The position numbers and the translations under genes are program-made. Below the pieces are notes generated by a model. It ran no database searches. It was not told where the DNA came from and saw nothing but the letters and a program-made list of their open reading frames with translations. Of a DNA stretch of 64,000 nt, positions 53,792-62,056 are shown piece by piece. Source of the stretch: Mycolicibacterium septicum DSM 44393 (GTDB lineage Bacteria; Actinomycetota; Actinomycetes; Mycobacteriales; Mycobacteriaceae); NCBI RefSeq assembly GCF_000455325.1, contig NZ_HG322951.1, positions 193,411-257,410 of the forward strand, read 5' to 3'. The first letter of the stretch is position 1; each line of letters starts with the position of its first letter.

Positions 53792-54079
53792 CTAGACAAC
53801 CTGCAGATGCCGCTTCGGGGGCTCGTCGGTGGATCCTGCGGGGTCGGCAGGCGGCTCGGGGGCGATCTTGTCGTTGACGTTGGCGACTGCCAGGTCAACG
53901 CGGTTCACCGCGTTGTCGCACAGGTCGCGGACCCGGCCGCTGGCGGTCTCGACCTCGTCGGCGGCACTGCGCAGGTAGGCCCTGAGGTTGATCCGGAGCC
54001 GCTCGCCGGCCCTACGTGCCCGCAGCCGCACTCGGTCGTCGACCTCGACGGTCACGTATGGCAACAACCGAAACCTCAT
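53792..54079 (-). CDS. Hypothetical small basic protein
   Basis: 95 residues, strongly basic in the first half (RVRLRARRAGERLRINLRAYLRSA) and acidic/proline-rich at the end. It looks helical (AYLRSAADEVETASGRVRDLCDNAVNRVDLAVANVND) and has no signal peptide. ATG 54079 has no strong ribosome site nearby. No family recognised; the reading frame is reasonable but support is modest. Confidence 0.5.
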   Translation of the reverse strand: MRFRLLPYVTVEVDDRVRLRARRAGERLRINLRAYLRSAADEVETASGRVRDLCDNAVNRVDLAVANVNDKIAPEPPADPAGSTDEPPKRHLQVV

Positions 54080-54197
54080 AGCCCCGCTCCCATCTGCGAT
54101 TGCCTTGGCTCACAGTATCCGCGCCCGGCCGTGGTTCGAGCCAGACGTGATCGGCGCCGCATTTCGGCAGTCTATGACCGGCAGGTCACATCGGCAG

Positions 54198-54890
54198 CTA
54201 GCTTCCGGCCCCGTCCCAGTCGGTCAGGGTCCAGCCGTCTGTCGGATTGCCCTTGATGACGACATAGCCGGTGTTGTCCAGCGGGTGTTGCATGAGCAGT
54301 TGGGGATTGGGATTACCGACGTTCATCTGGACCCACAACATGATCGCGGCGCCGTGCGAGTACGCGACGGGGTTGTCGTCGCCGCTGTCGTAGATCTGCT
54401 GCACCGCCCCGTCGAACCGGGCGTCGAACTCGTTGCCGTCGATCGAACCGGGTATCCGCGCACTCCGGTCCCCGCGCAACCACTGCTCCGGCGCCGCAAA
54501 GTACGTCTGGACCGCGCTCGCCTCGGGTTGGCCCTCGTAGACGCCTGCCTCGACCTCATGGAGTCCGGGCAGCACGGTGACCGGCTCGCGGAGGGTGTCC
54601 GCCATGGGCTGGGCCGTCTGCTGGGTCCGGACCATGGTCGAGGCGAAGATGCCGTCGTAATGGTGGGGCGCGAGCCGCTGCGCGCTGGCGACGGCCTGCG
54701 CCCGGCCCAGGTCCGTGAGCGACGGTCCCGGGGTCGAGCTGTCGATCAGTCCCGAGGCGTTGCCCGCCGACTGGGCGTGCCGGACGAACGTCAGGGTGAT
54801 GGAGCGGTAGCCGCCTGCGGCCGCAGGCGGCGCCAGCAGGGTCGCGACGACGAGCGCAATCACCGCGCCCAGGATTTGTAGCCGACCCAT
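54198..54890 (-). CDS. Secreted histidine phosphatase-family protein
   Basis: 230 residues. Signal peptide MGRLQILGAVIALVVATLLAPPAAA, then the phosphohistidine motif as TFVRHAQSAGN (H38, with RHA instead of RHG), STMVRTQQTAQPMAD, and a second His in VAYSHGAAIML near 178. Exported phosphatase of unknown target. Its start and that of the divergent O-methyltransferase are only 29 bases apart. Confidence 0.85.
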   Translation of the reverse strand: MGRLQILGAVIALVVATLLAPPAAAGGYRSITLTFVRHAQSAGNASGLIDSSTPGPSLTDLGRAQAVASAQRLAPHHYDGIFASTMVRTQQTAQPMADTLREPVTVLPGLHEVEAGVYEGQPEASAVQTYFAAPEQWLRGDRSARIPGSIDGNEFDARFDGAVQQIYDSGDDNPVAYSHGAAIMLWVQMNVGNPNPQLLMQHPLDNTGYVVIKGNPTDGWTLTDWDGAGS

Positions 54891-54919
54891 TCTCAGCCTC
54901 TCCGCGTAGTTTCATTAGC

Positions 54920-55579
54920 ATGACTACCCTTAACGATGACAGGGTCGCACGGGCCCTGGACCGCATGTACACCGCGTCCGCCGAACAGTTCAAGAAAATG
55001 CGTGAGGACGGGTCCCGCCGGTTCGCCGACCTCTCCAATGCCACCGCCCAGGAACGTGCCGATGCGCTCAGCGACATCTACATGCCGGTGACCCCCGAGG
55101 CCGGCCGCCTGTTGTACTCGCTGGTGCGGGCCACCAAGCCGGCGGTCGTGGTCGAGTTCGGGATGTCGTTCGGCCTCTCGGCGCTGCACCTGGCATCGGC
55201 CGTGCGCGACAACGGTTCTGGGCGGGTTTTCACCACCGAGCTCAGCGCCGCCAAGATCGCGGCGGCCAAGCAGACGTTCGCCGAGACCGGCCTCGACGAC
55301 GTCATCACCGTGCTCGAAGGCGATGCGCTGGAGACGCTGAAGTCGGTGACCGGCGACATCGGGTTCGTCCTGCTCGACGGTTGGAAGGAGCTCTATCTCC
55401 CCGTGCTCCAGCTCCTGGAGCCCCAGCTGACCACCGGCGCCCTGGTGGTCGCGGACAACACATCGATGGCCGACACCCAGCCCTACCTGGATCGGGTCCG
55501 GGACTCGGCGAACGGATATGTCAGCGTCAACTTCCTCGCGCGCGACAGCGACAGCATGGAGCTCAGCTGCCGGGTCTAG
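54920..55579 (+). CDS. O-methyltransferase (family 3 type)
   Basis: 219 residues. VVEFGMSFGLSALHLASAV is the SAM loop at about residues 73-91, FTTELSAAKIAAAKQTFAETGL and VITVLEGDALETLKSV follow, and VLLDGWKELYLPVLQLLEPQL contains the metal-binding Asp typical of this class. The C-terminal DNTSMAD is the second metal site. It probably methylates catechol-like or sugar hydroxyls in the cytosol. Confidence 0.82.
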   Translation: MTTLNDDRVARALDRMYTASAEQFKKMREDGSRRFADLSNATAQERADALSDIYMPVTPEAGRLLYSLVRATKPAVVVEFGMSFGLSALHLASAVRDNGSGRVFTTELSAAKIAAAKQTFAETGLDDVITVLEGDALETLKSVTGDIGFVLLDGWKELYLPVLQLLEPQLTTGALVVADNTSMADTQPYLDRVRDSANGYVSVNFLARDSDSMELSCRV

Positions 55580-55606
55580 CGCACCGCGCACCGTTACGGT
55601 GCTGAC

Positions 55607-56425
55607 ATGGTGGATTTCGCACTGCGGTCGTGCGGGCTGCGGGGGCACGCGACGTTCGCCCCCGACGAACCCGAGCTGCGCGACCGGCTGCGGGTAGACA
55701 CCCCGGTCGGGGAGGCATGGCGCTGCCTGCGGTGCGAGACGTTCGTGGTCGGCCCGCCGCGCGGGCACGGGCCTGCCGACACCGCACCGGAGATCCCGCG
55801 CGGGCGGCTGCTGCGCGACCGCACCATCATGCGGCTGCTCGCCACCGAGCGGGCTGTCCGCGGCATCGTCCTCGTGCTGCTGGCAGTCGGCATCCTGAAG
55901 GTCCGTGCGTCCCGCAGTGAGCTGCAGGACGCGTTCGAGAAGGACGTTCCGCTGATGCGGCCGCTGGCCGATCAGATCGGCTGGAACATCGACGATTCCA
56001 AGATCGTCCGGCACATCGGTGAAGCCTTCACGCTGTCGTCGACAACCCTGCTGTGGATCGCCGTCGGGGTGGCCGCCTACGCCCTGATGGAGTTCGTCGA
56101 AGCCGCCGGCCTGTGGATGATGAAGCGGTGGGGCGAGTACTTCGCGGTGGTCGCCACCGGCGTCTTCCTGCCGCTGGAGATCTACGAGCTGACCGAGAAG
56201 GTGACCGTCCTGCGCCTCGGTGCGCTGGCGATCAACCTCGCCGCGGTGATCTGGTTGCTCTGGAGCAAAAGGCTTTTCGGGATCAACGGCGGCGGTGTGG
56301 CCTACCGGGCCGAGCATCACACCGAGAGCCTGCTCAGTGTCGAGCGGGCCGGGTTGGCTGCTCCAGGTGTTCCTCACGGGCGCGAGACCGATACGCCGAC
56401 GGAGTCTCACCGCAGAACTGACTGA
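55607..56425 (+). CDS. DUF2127 membrane protein with N-terminal Cys pair
   Basis: 272 residues. The N-terminal 45 residues carry CGLRGHATF and WRCLRCETFV, a possible metal or redox knuckle. Then three or four hydrophobic segments (IVLVLLAVGILKV, LLWIAVGVAAYALMEFVEAAGLW, WGEYFAVVATGVFLPLEIYELTEK, AINLAAVIWLLW) match DUF2127. The charged C-terminal 50 residues overlap the convergent AraC gene by 92 bases, an unusually long overlap. Confidence 0.78.
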   Translation: MVDFALRSCGLRGHATFAPDEPELRDRLRVDTPVGEAWRCLRCETFVVGPPRGHGPADTAPEIPRGRLLRDRTIMRLLATERAVRGIVLVLLAVGILKVRASRSELQDAFEKDVPLMRPLADQIGWNIDDSKIVRHIGEAFTLSSTTLLWIAVGVAAYALMEFVEAAGLWMMKRWGEYFAVVATGVFLPLEIYELTEKVTVLRLGALAINLAAVIWLLWSKRLFGINGGGVAYRAEHHTESLLSVERAGLAAPGVPHGRETDTPTESHRRTD

Positions 56426-57152
56426 AGCATCGGGTGAACGAGCTGAGGTTCTCGAATCCCACGGCGGTGGCGGTCGCCTGCACAGACTGATCCGGCCCGG
56501 CCAGCAGTGCCATGGCCCGCAGCATCCGGGCGTGCAGAAGGTATGTCCGCCACGAGATTCCGATCGTCTCGGTGAACAAGCGTCGCAACGTCCGCTCGGA
56601 CACCGCGACGGCCCGGCTGACATCCTCGGCGGTCACCGAGGCGAGGTGTTCCTTCGTGTGGGCCAGCGCGGCGGCCACGATCGGGTGCTCGGTGGTCGGC
56701 AGACTCAGCGGCGCCTCGTGATCGAGCGCGTCGGCGACGAGGTTGGCCAGGGTCCGGAAGAACGTGTCGGACGTGTCGTCGCCGTGCGCGCGGTCCACCG
56801 GCCAGCGCAGCCCGTAGATCATCATCTCGCGGATCAGTGGCGAGACCGCGATGATCCTGGCCCGGTCCCCCGGATCGGCGATCAACTGCGGATCGAACAT
56901 CACCGCGACGGTTTTGACGTCGGGGTTCATCACCGCCTGGTGCTGAAGGCCGGCCGGAATCCAGGCGGCCTGCTGCGGCGGCAGCAGATAGTGCGCGGCG
57001 TCGGTCTCCACCTCGACCACGCCGTGCAGTGCGTATTCGATCTGGTGCACCTCGTGGGAGTGCCATCCGGTGATCAGCCCATCGCCCTCGTAGAGGTAGC
57101 TGCCGGCCAGCGCGCGACCGCCACGGCGCAACTCGATGACCGGCCTGGACAT
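56334..57152 (-). CDS. AraC-family regulator with cupin sensor
   Basis: 272 residues from ATG 57152. The N-terminal cupin-like domain has WHSHEVHQIEYALHGVVEVET and LLPPQQAAWIPAGLQHQA. The C-terminal HTH pair reads VTAEDVSRAVAVSERTLRRLFTETIGISWRTYL and QATATAVGFENLSSFTRCFSQFCGETPSAYR. It is divergent from the amidohydrolase gene (72 bases) and likely controls it. Confidence 0.9.
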   Translation of the reverse strand: MSRPVIELRRGGRALAGSYLYEGDGLITGWHSHEVHQIEYALHGVVEVETDAAHYLLPPQQAAWIPAGLQHQAVMNPDVKTVAVMFDPQLIADPGDRARIIAVSPLIREMMIYGLRWPVDRAHGDDTSDTFFRTLANLVADALDHEAPLSLPTTEHPIVAAALAHTKEHLASVTAEDVSRAVAVSERTLRRLFTETIGISWRTYLLHARMLRAMALLAGPDQSVQATATAVGFENLSSFTRCFSQFCGETPSAYRSRAREEHLEQPTRPARH

Positions 57153-57224
57153 GTTGGCCGATTGAGTCAAACCTCTGTCCGAAAGTGCAGAGACGGTCAC
57201 GCTGTCCGAGGGTACTACTGGACT

Positions 57225-58487
57225 ATGCAGACCGACGACCTGATCCTCATCAGCATCGACGACCACGTCGTCGAGCCGCCCGACATGTTCCTCAACCACG
57301 TGCCGGCCAAGTACAAGCCCGAGGCACCCATCGTGGTGACCGACGACAAGGGCGTCGACCAGTGGATGTATCAGGGCCGCCCGCAGGGCGTGTCCGGCCT
57401 GAACGCCGTGGTGTCGTGGCCGGCCGAGGAGTGGGGCCGTGACCCGGCCGGGTTCGCCGAGATGCGCCCGGGCGTGTACGACGTGCACGAGCGGGTCCGC
57501 GACATGGACCGCAACGGAATCCTGGCCTCGATGTGCTTCCCGACGTTCACCGGGTTCTCCGCACGCCACCTGAACATGCACCGCGAAGAGGCGACGCTGG
57601 TCATGGTGTCGGCCTACAACGACTGGCACATCGACGAGTGGGCCGGGTCGTACCCGGGCCGGTTCGTCCCGATCGCGATCCTGCCGACGTGGAACCCCGA
57701 GGCCATGTGCCGCGAGATCCGCCGCGTCGCAGCCAAGGGCTGCCGGGCCGTCACCATGCCGGAACTGCCGCACCTGGAAGGACTTCCGAGCTACTTCGAC
57801 GAGGACTACTGGGGCCCGGTGTGGCAGACCCTTTCCGAGGAGAACGTGGTGATGTGCCTGCACATCGGGACGGGCTTCGGCGCGATCAGCATGGCCAAGG
57901 ACGCCCCGATCGACAACCTGATCATCCTGGCCACCCAGGTCTCGGCGATGTGCGCGCAGGATCTGTTGTGGGGCCCGGCGATGCGCAACTACCCGGACCT
58001 CAAGTTCGCCTTCTCCGAGGGCGGAATCGGTTGGATTCCTTTCTATCTGGACCGCAGCGACCGCCACTACACCAACCAGAAGTGGCTGCGCCGCGACTTC
58101 GGCGACAAGCTGCCCTCCGACGTGTTCCGCGAGCATTCGCTGGCCTGCTACGTGACCGACAAGACCTCGCTCAAGCTGCGCCACGAGATCGGCATCGACA
58201 ACATCGCCTGGGAATGCGACTACCCGCACAGCGACTGCTTCTGGCCCGACGCACCCGAGCAGGTGCTGGCGGAGCTGAATGCCGCGGGCGCGAGCGATTC
58301 CGACATCAACAAGATCACCTGGCAGAACTCGGCCCGGTTCTTCAGCTGGGATCCGTTCCAGCACACCGCACGTGACCAGGCCAACGTCGGCGCACTGCGC
58401 GCCAACGCCACCGACGTCGACACCTCGATCCGCCCGCGTGCGGAGTGGGCCCGCCTCTACGAGCAGAAGCAGCTCACCAAGGCCTGA
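57225..58487 (+). CDS. Amidohydrolase-family protein (ACMSD-like)
   Basis: 420 residues. The metal-site start reads SIDDHVVEPPDMF, with the mycobacterial D-x-H variant of HxH. TMPELPHLEG, MCLHIGTGF (His ligand), FAFSEGGIGWIPFYLDR and ECDYPHSDCFWPDA (Asp/His) complete the PF04909 barrel. It may act as a decarboxylase or hydrolase of a ring or lactone product. Divergent from the AraC regulator; followed after 4 bases by a convergent gene. Confidence 0.87.
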   Translation: MQTDDLILISIDDHVVEPPDMFLNHVPAKYKPEAPIVVTDDKGVDQWMYQGRPQGVSGLNAVVSWPAEEWGRDPAGFAEMRPGVYDVHERVRDMDRNGILASMCFPTFTGFSARHLNMHREEATLVMVSAYNDWHIDEWAGSYPGRFVPIAILPTWNPEAMCREIRRVAAKGCRAVTMPELPHLEGLPSYFDEDYWGPVWQTLSEENVVMCLHIGTGFGAISMAKDAPIDNLIILATQVSAMCAQDLLWGPAMRNYPDLKFAFSEGGIGWIPFYLDRSDRHYTNQKWLRRDFGDKLPSDVFREHSLACYVTDKTSLKLRHEIGIDNIAWECDYPHSDCFWPDAPEQVLAELNAAGASDSDINKITWQNSARFFSWDPFQHTARDQANVGALRANATDVDTSIRPRAEWARLYEQKQLTKA

Positions 58488-58491
58488 TCTG

Positions 58492-58995
58492 TCAGGCGCG
58501 AAGAGGTAGGCCGCCGCCCTGTGCGTTCATCGACGTGAACGCCTCGGCGGCGGACACCTCGTCGGCAGAGGTGCAGGCGGCGGTGACGGCCAGGGTTTTG
58601 AATGCCCGTGCGGCCGCGCTCAGGCTGTGCCCGAACAGGTGGGCCGGATCCGGCGATTCCCCCCAGACCAGCGCCTCCACGTAGCCGGACGGAAGCTGTT
58701 GGCCGTCACCGGAAATCGCGCGGGCATATGCGTCGGCACCCATGACCAGGACACACTGTTCCTCGTCCGGAAGCCCCGATGATGTCGCCTCATCAACGAG
58801 CTCGGCGCCGAGAATCTGAACCGGGCGAGTGTCACCCGGCGCATCGGCGTTCTCAAGGAGCTGCACGCTGACCCGCCAACCACTCATCATCCGGTCGACG
58901 ATCAGTCCCCCGGCGTTGACGGCCAGTTCCGCGGCATCGCGGGCCATCACGTGCATGCGGTATCCCACGGCGCCGCAGCTCTTCTCGCCTCTCAT
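58492..58995 (-). CDS. Unknown protein coupled to the P450
   Basis: 167 residues from ATG 58995, overlapping the P450 stop as ATGA. A soluble alpha/beta protein with LAVNAGGLIVDRMMSGWRVSVQLLE, CVLVMGADAYARAI and PDPAHLFGHSLSAAARAFKTLAVTA. I recognise no family. Translational coupling to the P450 suggests a partner or regulator of that enzyme. It has three Cys scattered through the chain, not a ferredoxin pattern. Confidence 0.7.
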   Translation of the reverse strand: MRGEKSCGAVGYRMHVMARDAAELAVNAGGLIVDRMMSGWRVSVQLLENADAPGDTRPVQILGAELVDEATSSGLPDEEQCVLVMGADAYARAISGDGQQLPSGYVEALVWGESPDPAHLFGHSLSAAARAFKTLAVTAACTSADEVSAAEAFTSMNAQGGGLPLRA

Positions 58996-60200
58996 CGCAG
59001 CACCCGCACCGGCACGTGCGCCCATCCGGCGACGTTCTGCATGCTCACCCGTTCGCACCGGTCCCAGGCCACCTCGTAGCGGGGCATGAAGTCGAGGAGC
59101 CGGTCCAAGGCGATACTGCATTCCAGCCTCGCCAGTGCCGCGCCGAGGCAGCTGTGGATCCCATATCCGAATCCGAGGTTCTGGGCTTCGGTGCGGTCCC
59201 TGTCGATGTCGAACGTGTCGGGCTCCGTCCACGCGTCGGGGTCACGGTTCGCCGAGCCGCCGACCAGGAACACCGGCTTGCCCTCGGGAATCGTCACGCC
59301 GTGCAGGTGAATCTCGCGCTGCGAGCGACGCACGTTGTACTGGGCCGGGGCCTCGTAGCGAAGCAGTTCCTCGATCGCCGCCGGGATCTTGCCGCGGTCC
59401 TCGCGCAGGCGCTGCCACTGTTCGGGGTGACGGCCGAACATCACCACGGCCGCGCCGACCAGCTTGGTCACCGTCTCCGCTCCGGCACCGCCGAGAAGGG
59501 TGGCGAATCCGGCGATTTCGGAATTGCGCAGGCGGGTCAGCTCGCCGTCCTCACGCTCGATCTCGGCGGAGATCAACCGGCTGATCATGTCGTCGCGCGG
59601 CTCGGCACGGCGCTGTTTGATCAGGTCGTAGTACATCAGCCAGGTCTGGGCCATCGCCTCGACGCCGGCCTCGGACACCTCGATCTGACCCGGCTCCCGG
59701 TGCAGTTGCTCGTCGATCCACAGCCGCACCTGCTGGCGTAGCTCCGCGGGGACCCCGAGCATCGCGGTGATGACCTCGACCGGGAAGAACGCCGAAAAGT
59801 CGGCGACCACATCGAATTCCTGTGGATCGACGCCCGCGAGATAGCGGTCGATCTGCTGCGCCACCATGTCCTGCAGGGCACTGATGGCCCTTGGCGTGAA
59901 CACCTTGTTGACCAGGCTGCGCATGTGCCGGTGCTCGGGCGGATCCATCGAGATGATCATCTTCGCCGGGACCTTCTGCCCGGTCCGCACCATGGCGAGA
60001 TCGACCCCATACGCCGACGAGTACGTCTCGAAGTCCTTGAACGCGAAGGACACATCGGCATGCCTGGTCAGCGCGTAGAAGTCGTACTCGGCGCTGTAAT
60101 AGACCGGCGCTTCCTCCCGCATGCGCCGATACGTCTCGTACGGACCGTTGAAGAAGTCCGCCGAGAACGGGTCGAACACCACCTGCGACGTCGTCAACAT
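58992..60200 (-). CDS. Cytochrome P450
   Basis: 402 residues from ATG 60200 (GGAGG just upstream). I-helix GGAGAETVTKL, ExxR helix EELLRYEAP, haem loop FGYGIHSCLGAAL with the Cys ligand near residue 352. Soluble actinobacterial type. A P450 coupled to an unknown protein, with a perfect palindrome 51 bases upstream. No ferredoxin is adjacent. CYP family and substrate unknown. Confidence 0.9.
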   Translation of the reverse strand: MLTTSQVVFDPFSADFFNGPYETYRRMREEAPVYYSAEYDFYALTRHADVSFAFKDFETYSSAYGVDLAMVRTGQKVPAKMIISMDPPEHRHMRSLVNKVFTPRAISALQDMVAQQIDRYLAGVDPQEFDVVADFSAFFPVEVITAMLGVPAELRQQVRLWIDEQLHREPGQIEVSEAGVEAMAQTWLMYYDLIKQRRAEPRDDMISRLISAEIEREDGELTRLRNSEIAGFATLLGGAGAETVTKLVGAAVVMFGRHPEQWQRLREDRGKIPAAIEELLRYEAPAQYNVRRSQREIHLHGVTIPEGKPVFLVGGSANRDPDAWTEPDTFDIDRDRTEAQNLGFGYGIHSCLGAALARLECSIALDRLLDFMPRYEVAWDRCERVSMQNVAGWAHVPVRVLR

Positions 60201-60250
60201 GACCTCCGGCCGGATAGGCAACCTGCCCCGATGTCACTCTGGGACGCCCA

Positions 60251-60267
60251 ACTGTAATGGTTACAGT
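60251..60267. promoter_or_regulatory. Operator-like palindrome, ACTGTAA arms
   Basis: ACTGTAA and TTACAGT flank TGG, a perfect 17-base site in the 119 bases between the irtB stop and the P450 start. It lies where the P450 promoter should be. Confidence 0.55.
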
Positions 60268-60319
60268 AGGTTCAGTTCAAGTATCCGATCGGCTAGTACG
60301 CGGACGGCGTCGCGGCGCC

Positions 60320-62056
60320 CTAGTGCGTGATCTGCCAGTCCGCGGCCTCGCGCTGCTGATTCCAGAACTCGTCAAAGCGTCCGTGCGCGGCCAGCAGTTC
60401 GTCGATGCTGCCGTCCTCGACGATCCGTCCGCCGTCGAGGAACAGCACCCGGTCCGCGTGCCGGATACTTGCCAGCCGGTGCGCGACGATCACCCGGGTC
60501 CGCGACCGCTCATCGGCGGTCAGGGCATCGACCACGGCCGCCTCGTTCTCGGTGTCCAGCGCACTGGTCGCCTCGTCCACCAGCAGCACGGGCGCCGGCT
60601 TGACCAGGGCGCGGGCGATGCTGACCCGCTGCCGCTCACCGCCCGACAGTGCAGTGCCTGCCTCACCGACCTTGGTGCCGTCACCGTCGGGCAACCGCCC
60701 GGTCAACTCGTCCACGCGAGCCAGCCGCGCCGCGGTGGCGAGTTGCCCGGCATCGGCATCCGGATCGCCGACCAGGATGTTGTCCCGGATCGTCCCGTCG
60801 AACAGGTAGGGATGCTGGAACACCACGCTCGTTGCCGCCCTGCGTGTTTCGGTGTCCATGTGGGACGTGTCGACGCCGTCGATCAACACCCGCCCGGCGC
60901 TCGGTTGGTGCAGCCCCGCAATGAGCGACAGGATGGTGCTCTTCCCCGAGCCGGACGGCCCGACGATCGCGGTGGTGCCGCCGGGCTCGAGGACGAAGCT
61001 GACATCCTCCAGCACCGGGGTGTTGCCGTAACCGAAAGTGACGCCATCGAATTCGATCCGGGGCGCAGTGTTCGCGGTCAACGTGGCCGTGCCGGTGACC
61101 ATCACCGGGGCGTCGAGCACCGCGCGGATCCGGTCGAGTGTGGCCCTGGTGGATTCGATCGCCGGGGCCAGCTCCGACAGTGAGGTGAACGGCTCGAGAT
61201 AGCGCGCGGCGACGACGATCATCGCGATCGCCTCGGGCACACCGAGGCTGCCGCGCACGGTCAGGAACGTAGCCATCCCGGCCAGGATCAGCAGGGCCAG
61301 CTGGCTGGCCAGGCTGAACAGCAGCTGTCCCGGCACCTGCATCAGCAGCAGCCGCATGCTGGCACCGTGCTGCGCGGCCAACGCGTCGCCGACCATGCTG
61401 CGGGCCGGCTCGACCCGTCGGGCCGCGCGCAGCGCCTGCTGGGTGCGGGCGAACTCGATGATGCGTTCGGTGAACGCCCGGTTGGTCTCGTCGGCCACCG
61501 CGTCGGCCTTGCGGCTCAGCCGGCCCGAGGCCCAGAACGCCCCGAGCAGAATCACCACGCCGGCCAGCGCGGCCAACCCGAGCGGGACCGAGATGACCAG
61601 CAGGGCAAGCGCGATGGCCGCGGGCAGCAGAATCGCGCCGATCAGCGGGGTCAGCAGGTTGACCACCATGCCGACCAGTTCGGGTCCGGTGGCGGCGATC
61701 GCCTGGCGGGCATTTGCGGTGTTCGCGCCACCGTCGCCACCCAGCCAGTCCATCCGGATGCTGGGCAGCCGGTCGGCCACGTCGTGCTGGGTGTGATCGA
61801 GCAGCGCGAAGCCGAGGTCGAATCCCAGCCGCGAGGTCGCGGTGTCGACGATCCAGCCGATGACGGTCGCGGCGGTCAGCCAGCCGAGCCACGGCAGCGC
61901 GTCGCGCGGCGCGTCGCTGAACAGCGCTGCCACGAGGGGAATCAACAGCACCGTGCCTGCCGCACGGATCACCACGGAGACCAGGGTGAGCGCGGTGTAG
62001 ATGCCGACCTTGCCACGGCGGTCGGCCGGGATGAGGGCGATCAGGGTGCGGATCAT
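60320..62056 (-). CDS. irtB: Carboxymycobactin transporter subunit IrtB
   Basis: 578 residues. Six-helix exporter-type membrane domain ([48 protein letters not shown]) and NBD with Walker [10 protein letters not shown], signature [15 protein letters not shown], Walker [13 protein letters not shown]. Closely matches M. tuberculosis IrtB (Rv1349) as I recall it, including the [14 protein letters not shown] start. With IrtA it imports ferric carboxymycobactin across the inner membrane despite its exporter fold. ATGA overlap with irtA. Confidence 0.94.
   Translation of the reverse strand: MIRTLIALIPADRRGKVGIYTALTLVSVVIRAAGTVLLIPLVAALFSDAPRDALPWLGWLTAATVIGWIVDTATSRLGFDLGFALLDHTQHDVADRLPSIRMDWLGGDGGANTANARQAIAATGPELVGMVVNLLTPLIGAILLPAAIALALLVISVPLGLAALAGVVILLGAFWASGRLSRKADAVADETNRAFTERIIEFARTQQALRAARRVEPARSMVGDALAAQHGASMRLLLMQVPGQLLFSLASQLALLILAGMATFLTVRGSLGVPEAIAMIVVAARYLEPFTSLSELAPAIESTRATLDRIRAVLDAPVMVTGTATLTANTAPRIEFDGVTFGYGNTPVLEDVSFVLEPGGTTAIVGPSGSGKSTILSLIAGLHQPSAGRVLIDGVDTSHMDTETRRAATSVVFQHPYLFDGTIRDNILVGDPDADAGQLATAARLARVDELTGRLPDGDGTKVGEAGTALSGGERQRVSIARALVKPAPVLLVDEATSALDTENEAAVVDALTADERSRTRVIVAHRLASIRHADRVLFLDGGRIVEDGSIDELLAAHGRFDEFWNQQREAADWQITH

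Noticed and set aside
57153..58364. Minus-strand extension of the AraC frame across the amidohydrolase gene
   Set aside because: The AraC protein starts naturally at ATG 57152; the extension is antisense to a complete amidohydrolase and has no recognisable domain.
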